Origin: Balanoglossus misakiensis
Taxonomy: Eukaryota > Hemichordata
Reading direction: 5' to 3'
DNA: 64,000 bases
Assembly: GCA_040954595.2 (NCBI GenBank)
Contig: CM082597.2
Coordinates: forward strand, 10,230,001 to 10,294,000
This document shows positions 1-10,552 of the stretch, in pieces. The notes beneath the pieces were generated by a model. It made no database searches, was not told the DNA's origin, and saw only the letters and a program-made list of their open reading frames with translations. Made by a program: the position numbers and the translations under genes. How positions within the stretch are numbered: position 1 is the stretch's first letter; each line of letters starts with the position of its first letter.

Positions 1-40
1 CTCTCTCTCTCCCCATCTCTCTCAACCCCCTGTCCCTTAG

Positions 41-1294
41 GTAAAAAGGCAGACTTGTACGATAGAAACAACCCAGATTGGGTTCCAACAGTTAATGTAG
101 GGAAGAATACAGATAAGGCAGCTGAGGCTTTAGGCAGATACGATAGATTACAGACAAGAAAGAGGAAATTGGAGCAGAAAGAATATGAGCTAGAGGAAGC
201 ACAGAAACCCCCCAAACCCCAAAGTGACCCGAACAAATGTAGCCGTGAAACGCAAACTGATCTCACTGGGTATATGTTGGACTGTATGACCAGTGAGCTG
301 CAGGATTTGAGATCAGACAATCTTATATTGAAACAGAAACTGTCAGAACATGAAAGTCGATTTTCGGAGGCATATTTTGAAGGCGACGATGAGAAAGCGA
401 AGTTTTTGACTGGGATATCTTCTTTTACTGTTTTAATTACATTATACAATTATATTGCACACTACTTGCCCCCTCGCACATCTCTCGACAAATTTCGAAT
501 GTTCATTATGACACTAATGAGGTTACGCTTTAATTTACCAATTCAGTTCTTGTCTTATGAGTTTTCCGTTTCGTTATCTTCAGTTTCTAGAATTGTTAAT
601 ATTGTAATTGATGTCATGTATGTAAGAATGAAACCGTTTGTCTTTTGGCCAGATCGATTTAGTTTGCAGAAAAGAAAGCCCATGAAGTTTTGTAAACATT
701 TTGGTAAAAAATGCATTGTGATAATCGATTGTTTTGAAATATTCATAGAAAGGTCATCAAATTTAAAAGCTCGGGCAGAAACATGGTCTTCTTATAAACA
801 CCACAACACAATTAAGTTTCTCATTGGAATCACTCCTCAAGGTACTGTCTCATTTATATCCAGGGCTTGGGGTGGGCGGGCTAGTGACAAACATATTACA
901 GAAAACAGTGGGATTCTAGATAATTTATTACCAGGGGATTTAATACTTGCTGACAGAGCAAGGGTTTAATATTGAGGAGAGTGTGGGTTGCTTGTGTGCT
1001 CAAATGAAAATTCCTAGTTTTACAAAAGGTAAAAGTCAATTGTCTGCTGTAGATGTAGAAACAACAAGAAGAATTGCCAATGTTAGAATACATGTTGAAA
1101 GGGTTATTGGGATGGCAAGACAAAAGTATAATATTATGGGTGGGACACTTCCTATTAATTTGTTTCTTTCCAAAGATGATGAGGGCAACACAATGATCGA
1201 CAAAATTGTTCATGTCTGCTGTTCACTGATAAACCTGGTTGTGGTTGCATGTATTTATAGAAAAATGTATACTAGGTATGTGCAGAAAAATTAA
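41..1294 (+). pseudogene. THAP/DDE transposase, exon 2, copy 1 (frameshifted)
   Basis: This is the main exon of a PIF/Harbinger-like transposase of the ISL2EU type (DDE_Tnp_4 fold), which would cut and paste the element in the nucleus. The exon follows a pyrimidine tract and TAG acceptor at 38-40. The order is a linker ([13 protein letters not shown]), a charged coiled coil, a helical region, then DDE motifs: IIDCFEIF (Asp codon 727-729), LILADR (Asp codon 952-954) and RIHVERVIG (Glu codon 1097-1099). A 4 bp CAAG insertion at 959-962 shifts the frame straight after the second Asp and gives a stop at 967-969. The rest reads on in another frame to 1294. The native C-terminus (INLCESVVDFN in copies 2-4) is lost through a deletion of about 53 bp between CCTG repeats near 1237. 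This copy lacks the CAGTA insertion and the MITE of its neighbours. Confidence 0.88.
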
Positions 1295-1985
1295 ACTGAG
1301 CTGTAATATTAATTGTATATACACATAAGAGTCATCAGAAACCAATGATAAGGTAATCTAATAAATAATTTCTTCACAAACAATAAGCATAGTGACATTT
1401 GTAAATCATGGCTGACTAAAACATATTCTAAAAAATAACAAAGTCAGTCTGTAGTTGAATTAAATGAACAGGTGTCCATTTCATTGTAATTGCTTGTTTG
1501 AAGATAAATTCATTCACAGAATATTCTCTCTGATGTCAATAAATACAGATTTTAGAAATATTGATCAATAAATAAGTTAAGTATTATAAATAGTGTAGTG
1601 ACAATTTTATATATCATTATATGATTAATAAATTATTGACAAATGATTAATTGAAATTGTTAATCTATATTCCCCTTTTTATGCACACAGTATTTCATAC
1701 TTTTGATTGGCTAAGACTGAATCATATGGTATAGGGAAAAAAACAAATTACATGGTTGACAGAGTCTACATATTGCTCATTGTGAGGGAATATATAGACA
1801 GTAAACACACACTAATTGCAACAGCACAATATCAGTTTTCCAAAATTCTATGAGTACGAAGTACTAGTACAGTTCTCATGAGACAATGTTATGACCCTGG
1901 ACAAGACACTACATGGCCATAATAAAATAACACATGATGCACGATTTGTAGCCTGCCCCATGCAGAAGTTATTTTCACTCATGAT

Positions 1986-2049
1986 GTGGAGTATTCTGTT
2001 GTACTTTCATTTGCTGTGCACATGAAAGTACTGCTACAGAATACACCAC
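1986..2049. repeat. Hairpin-forming imperfect inverted repeat
   Basis: Arms of about 25-28 nt (beginning GTGGAGTATTCTGT and ending ACAGAATACACCAC) flank a loop of about 11 nt. It is conserved in the following units near 6655-6718 and about 11331-11394. It could be an element-internal site or a cruciform; no function is shown. Confidence 0.7.
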
Positions 2050-3168
2050 ATTACAAAAATAAACAAATCTGCAGTGACAAGATTCTATGTTGGTTTGCGT
2101 GTTGATGTCCTTGTGAAAAATTTACCCACAAATTCTGGCAAGATGGCACTAACAAAGAAGTACTTTGTACGTTCACAAATCATTCCAGGTCTTAATTGTC
2201 AAGATTAGTTAAAAATATAACCCAAAATTTAAGCCTCCAGGGGAAATTTGGGCTCACAGAGGTTATTACTGAACATTTTGTAGAATTTCTCAAAATAAAA
2301 ATCATCATCTGACGGAATGTTTACATATCACAGAAATACCCTGAAATATACACTGAGTACACAATGTGCATTTCATTATGGTAATTATGTATGTTACTAC
2401 TTTCAAAACATTACATCATGTTTATTCTTTTTTCCCCACAGAACTGATGGTTTTGTAAACAACTGAGATAATGCTCGAGAAATAAACAGCTATTAAAACG
2501 ATTCAAACCCTGAACCATGGTGTCGACCCACCTACTATTATTACACACCGATTGAAAATTTTCAACGAAGGTCTAACCACTTACAAGTTACATTAACAGC
2601 GAAGCGGTCATCTCATTTGTAACCGTTATTGAAGTTTATATATTTGTTTCACAATGTTATTATTAAACAGGGGTAATTTTATCACTGAAAAAACAGTTTT
2701 GTTATACGGTTATTTTGATCCGGAAAACAGAGATTTGAGCACACGACGGATTTCTACTGCGTTCACTCCAACACCGCAGGAGTGTGTTGTTGTCGAAGAC
2801 GCGGACAAAACAGAAAATTATCGGAGCCAGGCCCCTTCGAACCCTATATTTCACGCTGTTGGAAGGTTGGACGGCTACGGCTATCTCAGCTCTGCTCGGC
2901 ACGCTGTTGTTGGGTGCCCTAAACATATGCCCTACCCCTAGCGCTCGGCATGTAAACAATCACAACATGACTGTAAACATCATGCAAAAATACAATCTTA
3001 CTGTCATTTTCCTGTGGATTCAGTCTCCTCCTTGCACTTGTGTGGAGTTTAGGCAACCTATATTGAAACCACGGGCGCTTCTTGACCGGATTCGGTGAAA
3101 GTTTGAGGCAATTTCTGGCTGTACGCGTGACAGGCTCACAGTATCAACAAACAGTACACTGTGGTGAC

Positions 3169-3181
3169 AGGTCAAAGGTCA
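3169..3181 (+). promoter_or_regulatory. DR1 nuclear-receptor-type half-site repeat
   Basis: A perfect AGGTCA-A-AGGTCA direct repeat with one-base spacing, the motif bound by RXR heterodimers and HNF4-type receptors in animals. It lies 80 bp upstream of the THAP exon acceptor and is kept at 7839-7851 in the next unit. Binding is inferred only. Confidence 0.45.
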
Positions 3182-3261
3182 ACATTAGGGATTCCCCGAC
3201 CTTTATCGCATCTAGTGCGCCCCTAGTGGTAGGACATAACGATTCTCTTTTTCTCTCGCAG

Positions 3262-3405
3262 TTATATAGATTGCCTGCCGTGATATCAAATCAAGGACCA
3301 GAATGTGAAAAGAGAGACGGCGCGAATGGTTAGCCAGGATCGGCCAAAACTTTGATCATAAGAACCTAGACAACGTCCGGGTTTGTTCGAGTCATTTTTT
3401 TAGTG
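3262..3405 (+). pseudogene. THAP-domain exon of the transposase, copy 2 (2 bp frameshift)
   Basis: A CT-rich tract ending CAG (3259-3261) precedes the exon and GTAAGT follows it at 3406. Reading from the first base gives LYRLPAVISNQGPECEK. After a frame change it continues RRREWLARIGQNF and VCSSHFFSG. These are the typical middle and C-terminal half of a THAP DNA-binding domain, with the WLARI core and the Cys/His zinc ligands in VCSSHF. The frame change sits in an AG-rich run at about 3308-3316. With two bases fewer the exon would be 142 bp, exactly the length needed to join exon 2 in phase (SG/KKADLYD). The lesion therefore looks like a 2 bp insertion, identical in all three THAP exons here. 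The N-terminal Cys pair must be on an upstream exon not identified. Confidence 0.85.
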
Positions 3406-4073
3406 GTAAGTTTTACTGGAAACTTTTGAAACCTTGTTATATCACACACCGAATAAATGTTTCACAACTTGGCATCAACAATATTTACGGATTTGCATTT
3501 GGCCGCGACAAAAACACGCGAATCTGCAGATAACACAACTGAACTTAAACTGGCAGCGAGCTGTCGTCGTCGGCCGGCGGCGGTATCGATAAACCGTACC
3601 GGTGATGCTTAGAGTCAGATATACTTGTTGGTCACGGACATGCATTTCTGTCGACTGAAAAAAACTTTACTTTATGAATTTTTACGGCTGTTTGAGGAGT
3701 CGCACTCATTTGGTAAAGGTCTCACAGCACTCTTTCTATAAAAAATTCTGTAAGTGTTTTGTTTACATTCGCGGGGTCAAACCAGGTCAGTTTCAATGCT
3801 GGGTTCGACAACGCGTAGGAACAATGCAAATTTACGCTGAAAATGATTACACTAAATTTAGGCCCCTGCCTGGAAGTGTGATACCTCGTTTTGTATTTTT
3901 TTTTTTAAAAATGTGTTGCCATACCCATTATCCAGAAATATCAGGAAATGGAATCAAATGCGCCCCTAGCATTAGCGGGTCAAAGGTCATGCCATGTGAA
4001 AGGAGAACAAGTGTTCAAGATTTCTCTCTCTCTCTCTCCCCATATCCATCTCTCTCAACCCCCTGTCCCTTAG
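3406..4073 (+). other. Transposase intron
   Basis: A 668 bp intron with GTAAGT donor and a (CT)n tract ending CCCTTAG as acceptor. Joining phases on both sides recreates the family linker SGKKADLYD. From 3674 the intron is open in frame with exon 2 and mimics a 133-residue N-terminal extension, but that extension has no family motif. Equivalent introns are 8076-8743 and 12750-13417. Confidence 0.85.
3977..3989 (+). promoter_or_regulatory. Second DR1-type site, in the transposase intron
   Basis: GGGTCA-A-AGGTCA with one-base spacing. The nearby GCGCCCCTAG is also shared with the region after the first DR1, so the two DR1 regions may be related copies. It recurs in each unit with this intron. 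Function is unproven. Confidence 0.4.
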
Positions 4074-5882
4074 GTAAAAAGGCAGACTTGTACGATAGAA
4101 ACAACCCAGATTGGGTTCCAACAGTTAATGTAGGGAAGAATACAGATAAGGCAGCTGAGGCTTTAGGCAGATACGATAGATTACAGACAAGAAAGAGGAA
4201 ATTGGAGCAGAAAGAATATGAGCTAGAGGAAGCACAGAAACCCCCCAAACCCTAAAGTGACCAGAACAAATGTAGCCGTGAAACGCAAACTGATCTCACT
4301 GGGTATATGTTGGACTGTATGACCAGTGAGCTGCAGGATTTGAGATCAGACAATCTTATATTGAAACAGAAACTGTCAGAACATGAAAGTCGATTTTCGG
4401 AGGCATATTTTGAAGGCGACGATGAGAAAGCGAAGTTTTTGACTGGGATATCTTCTTTTACTGTTTTAATTACATTATACAATTATATTGCACACTACTT
4501 GCCCCCTCGCACATCTCTCGACAAATTTCGAATGTTCATTATGACACTAATGAGGTTACGCTTTAATTTACCAATTCAGTTCTTGTCTTATGAGTTTTCC
4601 GTTTCGTTATCTTCAGTTTCTAGAATTGTTAATATTGTAATTGATGTCATGTATGTAAGAATGAAACCGTTTGTCTTTTGGCCAGATCGATTTACAGTAG
4701 TTTGCAGAAAACAATGCCCATGAAGTTTCGTAAATATTTTGGTAAAAAATGCATTGTGATAATCGATTGTTTTGAAATATTCATAGAAAGGTCATCAAAT
4801 TTAAAAGCTCGGGCAGAAACATGGTCTTCTTATAAACACCACAACACAATTAAAGGGTCTATGACATGCTTTAAAAAGTTTTCATTTTTCCCCGTCAAAA
4901 GCTCACCTAGGGTACCTGTCTATGCATTGCTTATTGTGTCGGTTCCGAAAAATGTGCGCGAATGCCGGAATTTGCCCCCTTTTTTCATGCCTGTGATCAG
5001 GGAGCCACTTCGCACTCGAGCCAGGCGAAGGTATTTGCATATGGACAAACAAGTACACTAGGTTCTAGTGTACCATTCTGTTTACAGTAAAGTGTAATTA
5101 GCGGGCCATGAGTAATTAAGTCCACAGACAAAGACAAGCTATATAAACAGTGTTCAAAGCAAAGGAAGCCCTTGCCTCACATTACAGGCAAAGGATTTAC
5201 AAAGGTGTGAAAGACTATTTGTCCACATCAAGATAAGTCTTCGGCTTAACTTCGAAAAGCCGAAAAAAATCGACTGAGTTGGGTTAGGAGTACACGCCCA
5301 CTCGCCACTTTTACTTGCCTGTTATCTAAGAACAGAGGGTGATACGCAATGCCAGATTGTAACATACGTTAACTTCAAGACCCAAAGAGTGATTTTACGT
5401 GTGGTTGTATAGGGCATGTCATAGAGACTTTAAGTTTCTCATTGGAATCACTCCTCAAGGTACTGTCTCATTTATATCTTGGGCTTGGGGTGGGCGGGCT
5501 AGTGACAAACATATTACTGAAAACAGTGGGATTCTAGATAATTTATTACCAGGGGATTTAATACTTGCTGACAGAGCAAGGGTTTAATATTGAGGAGAGT
5601 GTGGGTTGCTTGTGTGCTCAAATGAAAATTCCTAGTTTTACAAAAGGTAAAAGTCAATTGTCTGCTGTAGATGTAGAAACAACAAGAAGAATTGCCAATG
5701 TTAGAATACATGTTGAAAGGGTTATTGGGATGGCAAGACAAAAGTATAATATTTTGGGTGGGACACTTCCTATTAATTTGTTTCTTTCCAAAGATGATGA
5801 GGGCAACACAATGATCGACAAAATTGTTCATGTCTGCTGTTCACTGATAAACCTGTGCGAATCTGTTGTTGATTTTAATTGA
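4074..5882 (+). pseudogene. THAP/DDE transposase, exon 2, copy 2 (stop, two frameshifts, MITE insertion)
   Basis: The same exon as copy 1, with more damage. A C-to-T change makes a TAA at 4253-4255. A 5 bp CAGTA insertion at about 4695-4699 shifts the frame before the catalytic core. A 576 bp MITE (4854-5429) splits the domain between the first Asp (IIDCFEIF) and the second. The CAAG insertion at 5577-5580 shifts the frame after LADR. The C-terminus, VCCSLINLCESVVDFN with TGA at 5880-5882, is the native end lost in copy 1. The DDE residues themselves are all still present. It cannot encode a working transposase. Confidence 0.9.
4854..5429. mobile_element. TTAA-flanked MITE inside the transposase (copy a)
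   Basis: A 576 bp insertion absent from copies 1, 4 and 5. It is bounded by TTAA at 4850-4853 and 5430-5433, where the empty site has a single TTAA. The ends are inverted repeats: AGGGTCTATGACATGC at the left, and the reverse complement AGTCTCTATGACATGC at the right (14 of 16 match). No transposase reading frame is present. TTAA target choice is typical of piggyBac-type elements, so a non-autonomous piggyBac-like element is the likeliest class. The ends do not clearly match the usual piggyBac terminal triplet, so the class is tentative. Confidence 0.85.
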
Positions 5883-7931
5883 TTGATCACATTCCTGCCA
5901 GTGCCTGGTTGTGGTTGCATGTATTTATAGAAAAATGTATACTAGGTATGTGCAGAAAAATTAAACTGAGCTGTAATATTAATGTATATACACATAAGAG
6001 TCATCAGAAACCAATGATAAGGTAATCTAATAAATAATTTCTTCACAAACAATAAGCATAGTGACATTTGTAAATCATTGCTGACTAAAGCATATTCTAA
6101 AAAATAACAAAGTCAGTCTGTAGTTGAATTAAATGAACAGGTGTCCATTTCATTGTAATTGCTTGTTTGAAGATAAATTCATTCACAGAATATTCTCTCT
6201 GATGTCAATAAATACAGATTTTAGAAATATTGATCAATAAATAAGTTAAGTATTATAAATAGTGTAGTGACAATTTTATATATCATTATATGATTAATAA
6301 ATTATTGACAAATGATTAATTGAAATTGTTAATCTATATTCCCCTTTTTATGCACACAGTATTTCATACTTTTGATTGGCTAAGACTGAATCATATGGTA
6401 TAGGGAAAAAAACAAATTACATGGTTGACAGAGTCTACATATTGCTCATTGTGAGGGAATATATAGACAGTAAACACACACTAATTGCAACAGCACAATA
6501 TCAGTTTTCCAAAATTCTATGAGTACGAAGTACTAGTACAGTTCTCATGAGACAATGTTATGACCCTGGACAAGACACTACATGGCCATAATAAAATAAC
6601 ACATGATGCACGATTTGTAGCCTGCCCCATGCAGAAGTTATTTTCACTCATGATGTGGAGTATTCTGTTGTACTTTCATTTGCTGTGCACATGAAAGTAC
6701 TGCTACAGAATACACCACATTACAAAAATAAACAAATCTGCAGTGACAAGATTCTATGTTGGTTTGCGTGTTGATGTCCTTGTGAAAAATTTACCCACAA
6801 ATTCTGGCAAGATGGCACTAACAAAGAAGTACTTTGTACGTTCACAAATCATTCCAGGTCTTAATTGTCAAGATTAGTTAAAAATATAACCCAAAATTTA
6901 AGCCTCCAGGGGAAATTTGGGCTCACAGAGGTTATTACTGAACATTTTGTAGAATTTCTCAAAATAAAAATCATCATCTGACGGAATGTTTACATATCAC
7001 AGAAATACCCTGAAATATACACTGAGTACACAATGTGCATTTCATTATGGTAATTATGTATGTTACTACTTTCAAAACATTACATCATGTTTATTCTTTT
7101 TTCCCCACAGAACTGATGGTTTTGTAAACAACTGAGATAATGCTCGAGAAATAAACAGCTATTAAAACGATTCAAACCCTGAACCATGGTGTCGACCCAC
7201 CTACTATTATTACACACCGATTGAAAATTTTCAACGAAGGTCTAACCACTTACAAGTTACATTAACAGCGAAGCGGTCATCTCATTTGTAACCGTTATTG
7301 AAGTTTATATATTTGTTTCACAATGTTATTATTAAACAGGGGTAATTTTATCACTGAAAAAACAGTTTTGTTATACGGTTATTTTGATCCGGAAAACAGA
7401 GATTTGAGCACACGACGGATTTCTACTGCGTTCACTCCAACACCGCAGGAGTGTGTTGTTGTCGAAGACGCGGACAAAACAGAAAATTATCGGAGCCAGG
7501 CCCCTTCGAACCCTATATTTCACGCTGTCGGAAGGTTGGACGGCTACGGCTATCTCAGCTCTGCTCGGCACGCTGTTGTTGGGTGCCCTAAACATATGCC
7601 CTACCCCTAGCGCTCGGCATGTAAACAATCACAACATGACTGTAAACATCATGCAAAAATACAATCTTACTGTCATTTTCCTGTGGATTCAGTCTCCTCC
7701 TTGCACTTGTGTGGAGTTTAGGCAACCTATATTGAAACCACGGGCGCTTCTTGACCGGATTCGGTGAAAGTTTGAGGCAATTTCTGGCTGTACGCGTGAC
7801 AGGCTCACAGTATCAACAAACAGTACACGTGTGGTGACAGGTCAAAGGTCAACATTAGGGATTCCCCGACCTTTATCGCATCTAGTGCGCCCCTAGTGGT
7901 AGGACATAACGATTCTCTTTTTCTCTCGCAG
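5883..7931. other. Unit spacer (second copy)
   Basis: Near-identical to 1295-3261 apart from scattered substitutions and short indels, and it also keeps the about 53 bp lost from copy 1. It holds the same hairpin (about 6655-6718), the DR1 site (7839-7851) and the unidentified open stretch (7323-7610). No independent gene is recognised. Confidence 0.6.
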
Positions 7932-8075
7932 TTATATAGATTGCCTGCCGTGATATCAAATCAAGGACCAGAATGTGAAAAGAGAGACGGCGCGAATGGT
8001 TAGCCAGGATCGGCCAAAACTTTGATCATAAGAACCTAGACAACGTCCGGGTTTGTTCGAGTCATTTTTTTAGTG
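7932..8075 (+). pseudogene. THAP-domain exon, copy 3 (same 2 bp frameshift)
   Basis: Matches the exon at 3262-3405 in length (144 bp), splice sites (TCTCGCAG acceptor, GTAAGT donor) and the frame change between GPECEK and RRREWLARI. It joins in phase to exon 2 at 8744 only after allowing for the two extra bases. Sharing the lesion dates it before the tandem duplication. Confidence 0.85.
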
Positions 8076-8743
8076 GTAAGTTTTACTGGAAACTTTTGAA
8101 ACCTTGTTATATCACACACCGAATAAATGTTTCACAACTTGGCATCAACAATATTTACGGATTTGCATTTGGCCGCGACAAAAACACGCGAATCTGCAGA
8201 TAACACAACTGAACTTAAACTGGCAGCGAGCTGTCGTCGTCGGCCGGCGGCGGTATCGATAAACCGTACCGGTGATGCTTAGAGTCAGATATACTTGTTG
8301 GTCATGGACATGCATTTCTGTCGACTGAAAAAAACTTTACTTTATGAATTTTTACGGCTGTTTGAGGAGTCGCACTCATTTGGTAAAGGTCTCACAGCAC
8401 TCTTTCTATAAAAAATTCTGTAAGTGTTTTGTTTACATTCGCGGGGTCAAACCAGGTCAGTTTCAATGCTGGGTTCGACAACGCGTAGGAACAATGCAAA
8501 TTTACGCTGAAAATGATTACACTAAATTTAGGCCCCTGCCTGGAAGTGTGATACCTCGTTTTGTATTTTTTTTTTTAAAAATGTGTTGCCATACCCATTA
8601 TCCAGAAATATCAGGAAATGGAATCAAATGCGCCCCTAGCATTAGCGGGTCAAAGGTCATGCCATGTGAAAGGAGAACAAGTGTTCAAGATTTCTCTCTC
8701 TCTCTCTCCCCATATCCATCTCTCTCAACCCCCTGTCCCTTAG

Positions 8744-10552
8744 GTAAAAAGGCAGACTTGTACGATAGAAACAACCCAGATTGGGTTCCAACAGTTAATG
8801 TAGGGAAGAATACAGATAAGGCAGCTGAGGCTTTAGGCAGATACGATAGATTACAGACAAGAAAGAGGAAATTGGAGCAGAAAGAATATGAGCTAGAGGA
8901 AGCACAGAAACCCCCCAAACCCCAAAGTGACCAGAACAAATGTAGCCGTGAAACGCAAACTGATCTCACTGGGTATATGTTGGACTGTATGACCAGTGAG
9001 CTGCAGGATTTGAGATCAGACAATCTTATATTGAAACAGAAACTGTCAGAACATGAAAGTCGATTTTCGGAGGCATATTTTGAAGGCGACGATGAGAAAG
9101 CGAAGTTTTTGACTGGGATATCTTCTTTTACTGTTTTAATTACATTATACAATTATATTGCACACTACTTGCCCCCTCGCACATCTCTCGACAAATTTCG
9201 AATGTTCATTATGACACTAATGAGGTTACGCTTTAATTTACCAATTCAGTTCTTGTCTTATGAGTTTTCCGTTTCGTTATCTTCAGTTTCTAGAATTGTT
9301 AATATTGTAATTGATGTCATGTATGTAAGAATGAAACCGTTTGTCTTTTGGCCAGATCGATTTACAGTAGTTTGCAGAAAACAATGCCCATGAAGTTTCG
9401 TAAATATTTTGGTAAAAAATGCATTGTGATAATCGATTGTTTTGAAATATTCATAGAAAGGTCATCAAATTTAAAAGCTCGGGCAGAAACATGGTCTTCT
9501 TATAAACACCACAACACAATTAAAGGGTCTATGACATGCTTTAAAAAGTTTTCATTTTTCCCCGTCAAAAGCTCACCTAGGGTACCTGTCTATGCATTGC
9601 TTATTGTGTCGGTTCCGAAAAATGTGCGCGAATGCCGGAATTTGCCCCCTTTTTTCATGCCTGTGATCAGGGAGCCACTTCGCACTCGAGCCAGGCGAAG
9701 GTATTTGCATATGGACAAACAAGTACACTAGGTTCTAGTGTACCATTCTGTTTACAGTAAAGTGTAATTAGCGGGCCATGAGTAATTAAGTCCACAGACA
9801 AAGACAAGCTATATAAACAGTGTTCAAAGCAAAGGAAGCCCTTGCCTCACATTACAGGCAAAGGAATTACAAAGGTGTGAAAGACTATTTGTCCACATCA
9901 AGATAAGTCTTCGGCTTAACTTCGAAAAGCCGAAAAAAATCGACTGAGTTCGGTTAGGAGTACACGCCCACTCGCCACTTTTACTTGCCTGTTATCTAAG
10001 CACAGAGGGTGATACGCAATGCCAGATTGTAACATACGTTAACTTCAAGACCCAAAGAGTGATTTTACGTGTGGTTGTATAGGGCATGTCATAGAGACTT
10101 TAAGTTTCTCATTGGAATCACTCCTCAAGGTACTGTCTCATTTATATCCAGGGCTTGGGGTGGGCGGGCTAGTGACAAACATATTACTGAAAACAGTGGG
10201 ATTCTAGATAATTTATTACCAGGGGATTTAATACTTGCTGACAGAGCAAGGGTTTAATATTGAGGAGAGTGTGGGTTGCTTGTGTGCTCAAATGAAAATT
10301 CCTAGTTTTACAAAAGGTAAAAGTCAATTGTCTGCTGTAGATGTAGAAACAACAAGAAGAATTGCCAATGTTAGAATACATGTTGAAAGGGTTATTGGGA
10401 TGGCAAGACAAAAGTATAATATTTTGGGTGGGACACTTCCTATTAATTTGTTTCTTTCCAAAGATGATGAGGGCAACACAATGATCGACAAAATTGTTCA
10501 TGTCTGCTGTTCACTGATAAACCTGTGCGAATCTGTTGTTGATTTTAATTGA
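8744..10552 (+). pseudogene. THAP/DDE transposase, exon 2, copy 3 (two frameshifts, MITE insertion)
   Basis: Nearly identical to copy 2 and 4670 bp downstream. It keeps the Gln codon that is a stop in copy 2, so the coiled coil and helical region read through to the frameshift. CAGTA at 9365-9369 shifts the frame and gives the terminus [12 protein letters not shown]. The MITE occupies 9524-10099. CAAG at 10247-10250 shifts the frame after LADR. The native end INLCESVVDFN with its stop lies at 10550-10552. An unspliced product would be a truncated coiled-coil protein without the catalytic core. Confidence 0.9.
9524..10099. mobile_element. TTAA-flanked MITE inside the transposase (copy b)
   Basis: The same 576 bp element at the same site as 4854-5429, between TTAA at 9520-9523 and 10100-10103, with only a few substitutions. 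An identical position in two neighbouring units means one insertion followed by unit duplication, not two insertions. Confidence 0.88.

Larger units (their letters stand above)
1295..3261. other. Unit spacer upstream of the THAP exon
   Basis: An AT-rich non-coding stretch copied almost unchanged in units 2 and 3 (5883-7931 and 10553-12605). It contains a hairpin at 1986-2049 and a nuclear-receptor-like direct repeat at 3169-3181. An open stretch at 2654-2941 is conserved between copies but matches nothing I recognise. The missing first half of the THAP domain (the first Cys pair and start codon) should lie upstream of 3262, but I could not place it convincingly. Transposon terminal inverted repeats were not found by eye. 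Confidence 0.6.

Noticed and set aside
941-975. Programmed frameshift between the two overlapping transposase frames at LADR
   Set aside because: Copy 5 reads [13 protein letters not shown] without the extra CAAG, matching the usual family sequence, so the insertion is a lesion. There is no slippery heptamer at the site.
2654-2941. Conserved 95-codon open stretch, considered as the missing first half of the THAP domain (ARHAVVGCPKH)
   Set aside because: Only one Cys of the expected Cys pair is present, and there is no convincing start or donor. Conservation is explained by recent tandem duplication.
3674-4073. N-terminal extension ([13 protein letters not shown]...) open in frame with the transposase exon in several copies
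   Set aside because: It lies between a GTAAGT donor and a pyrimidine-tract TAG acceptor whose phases rebuild the family linker SGKKADLYD. It has no family motif and includes the (CT)n tract, so it is intron that happens to be open.
8685-9152. 155-codon minus-strand frame opposite the transposase exon (also at 13359 and 15251)
   Set aside because: Exact shadow of the coiled-coil coding region, with no recognisable motif; broken by point changes between copies.
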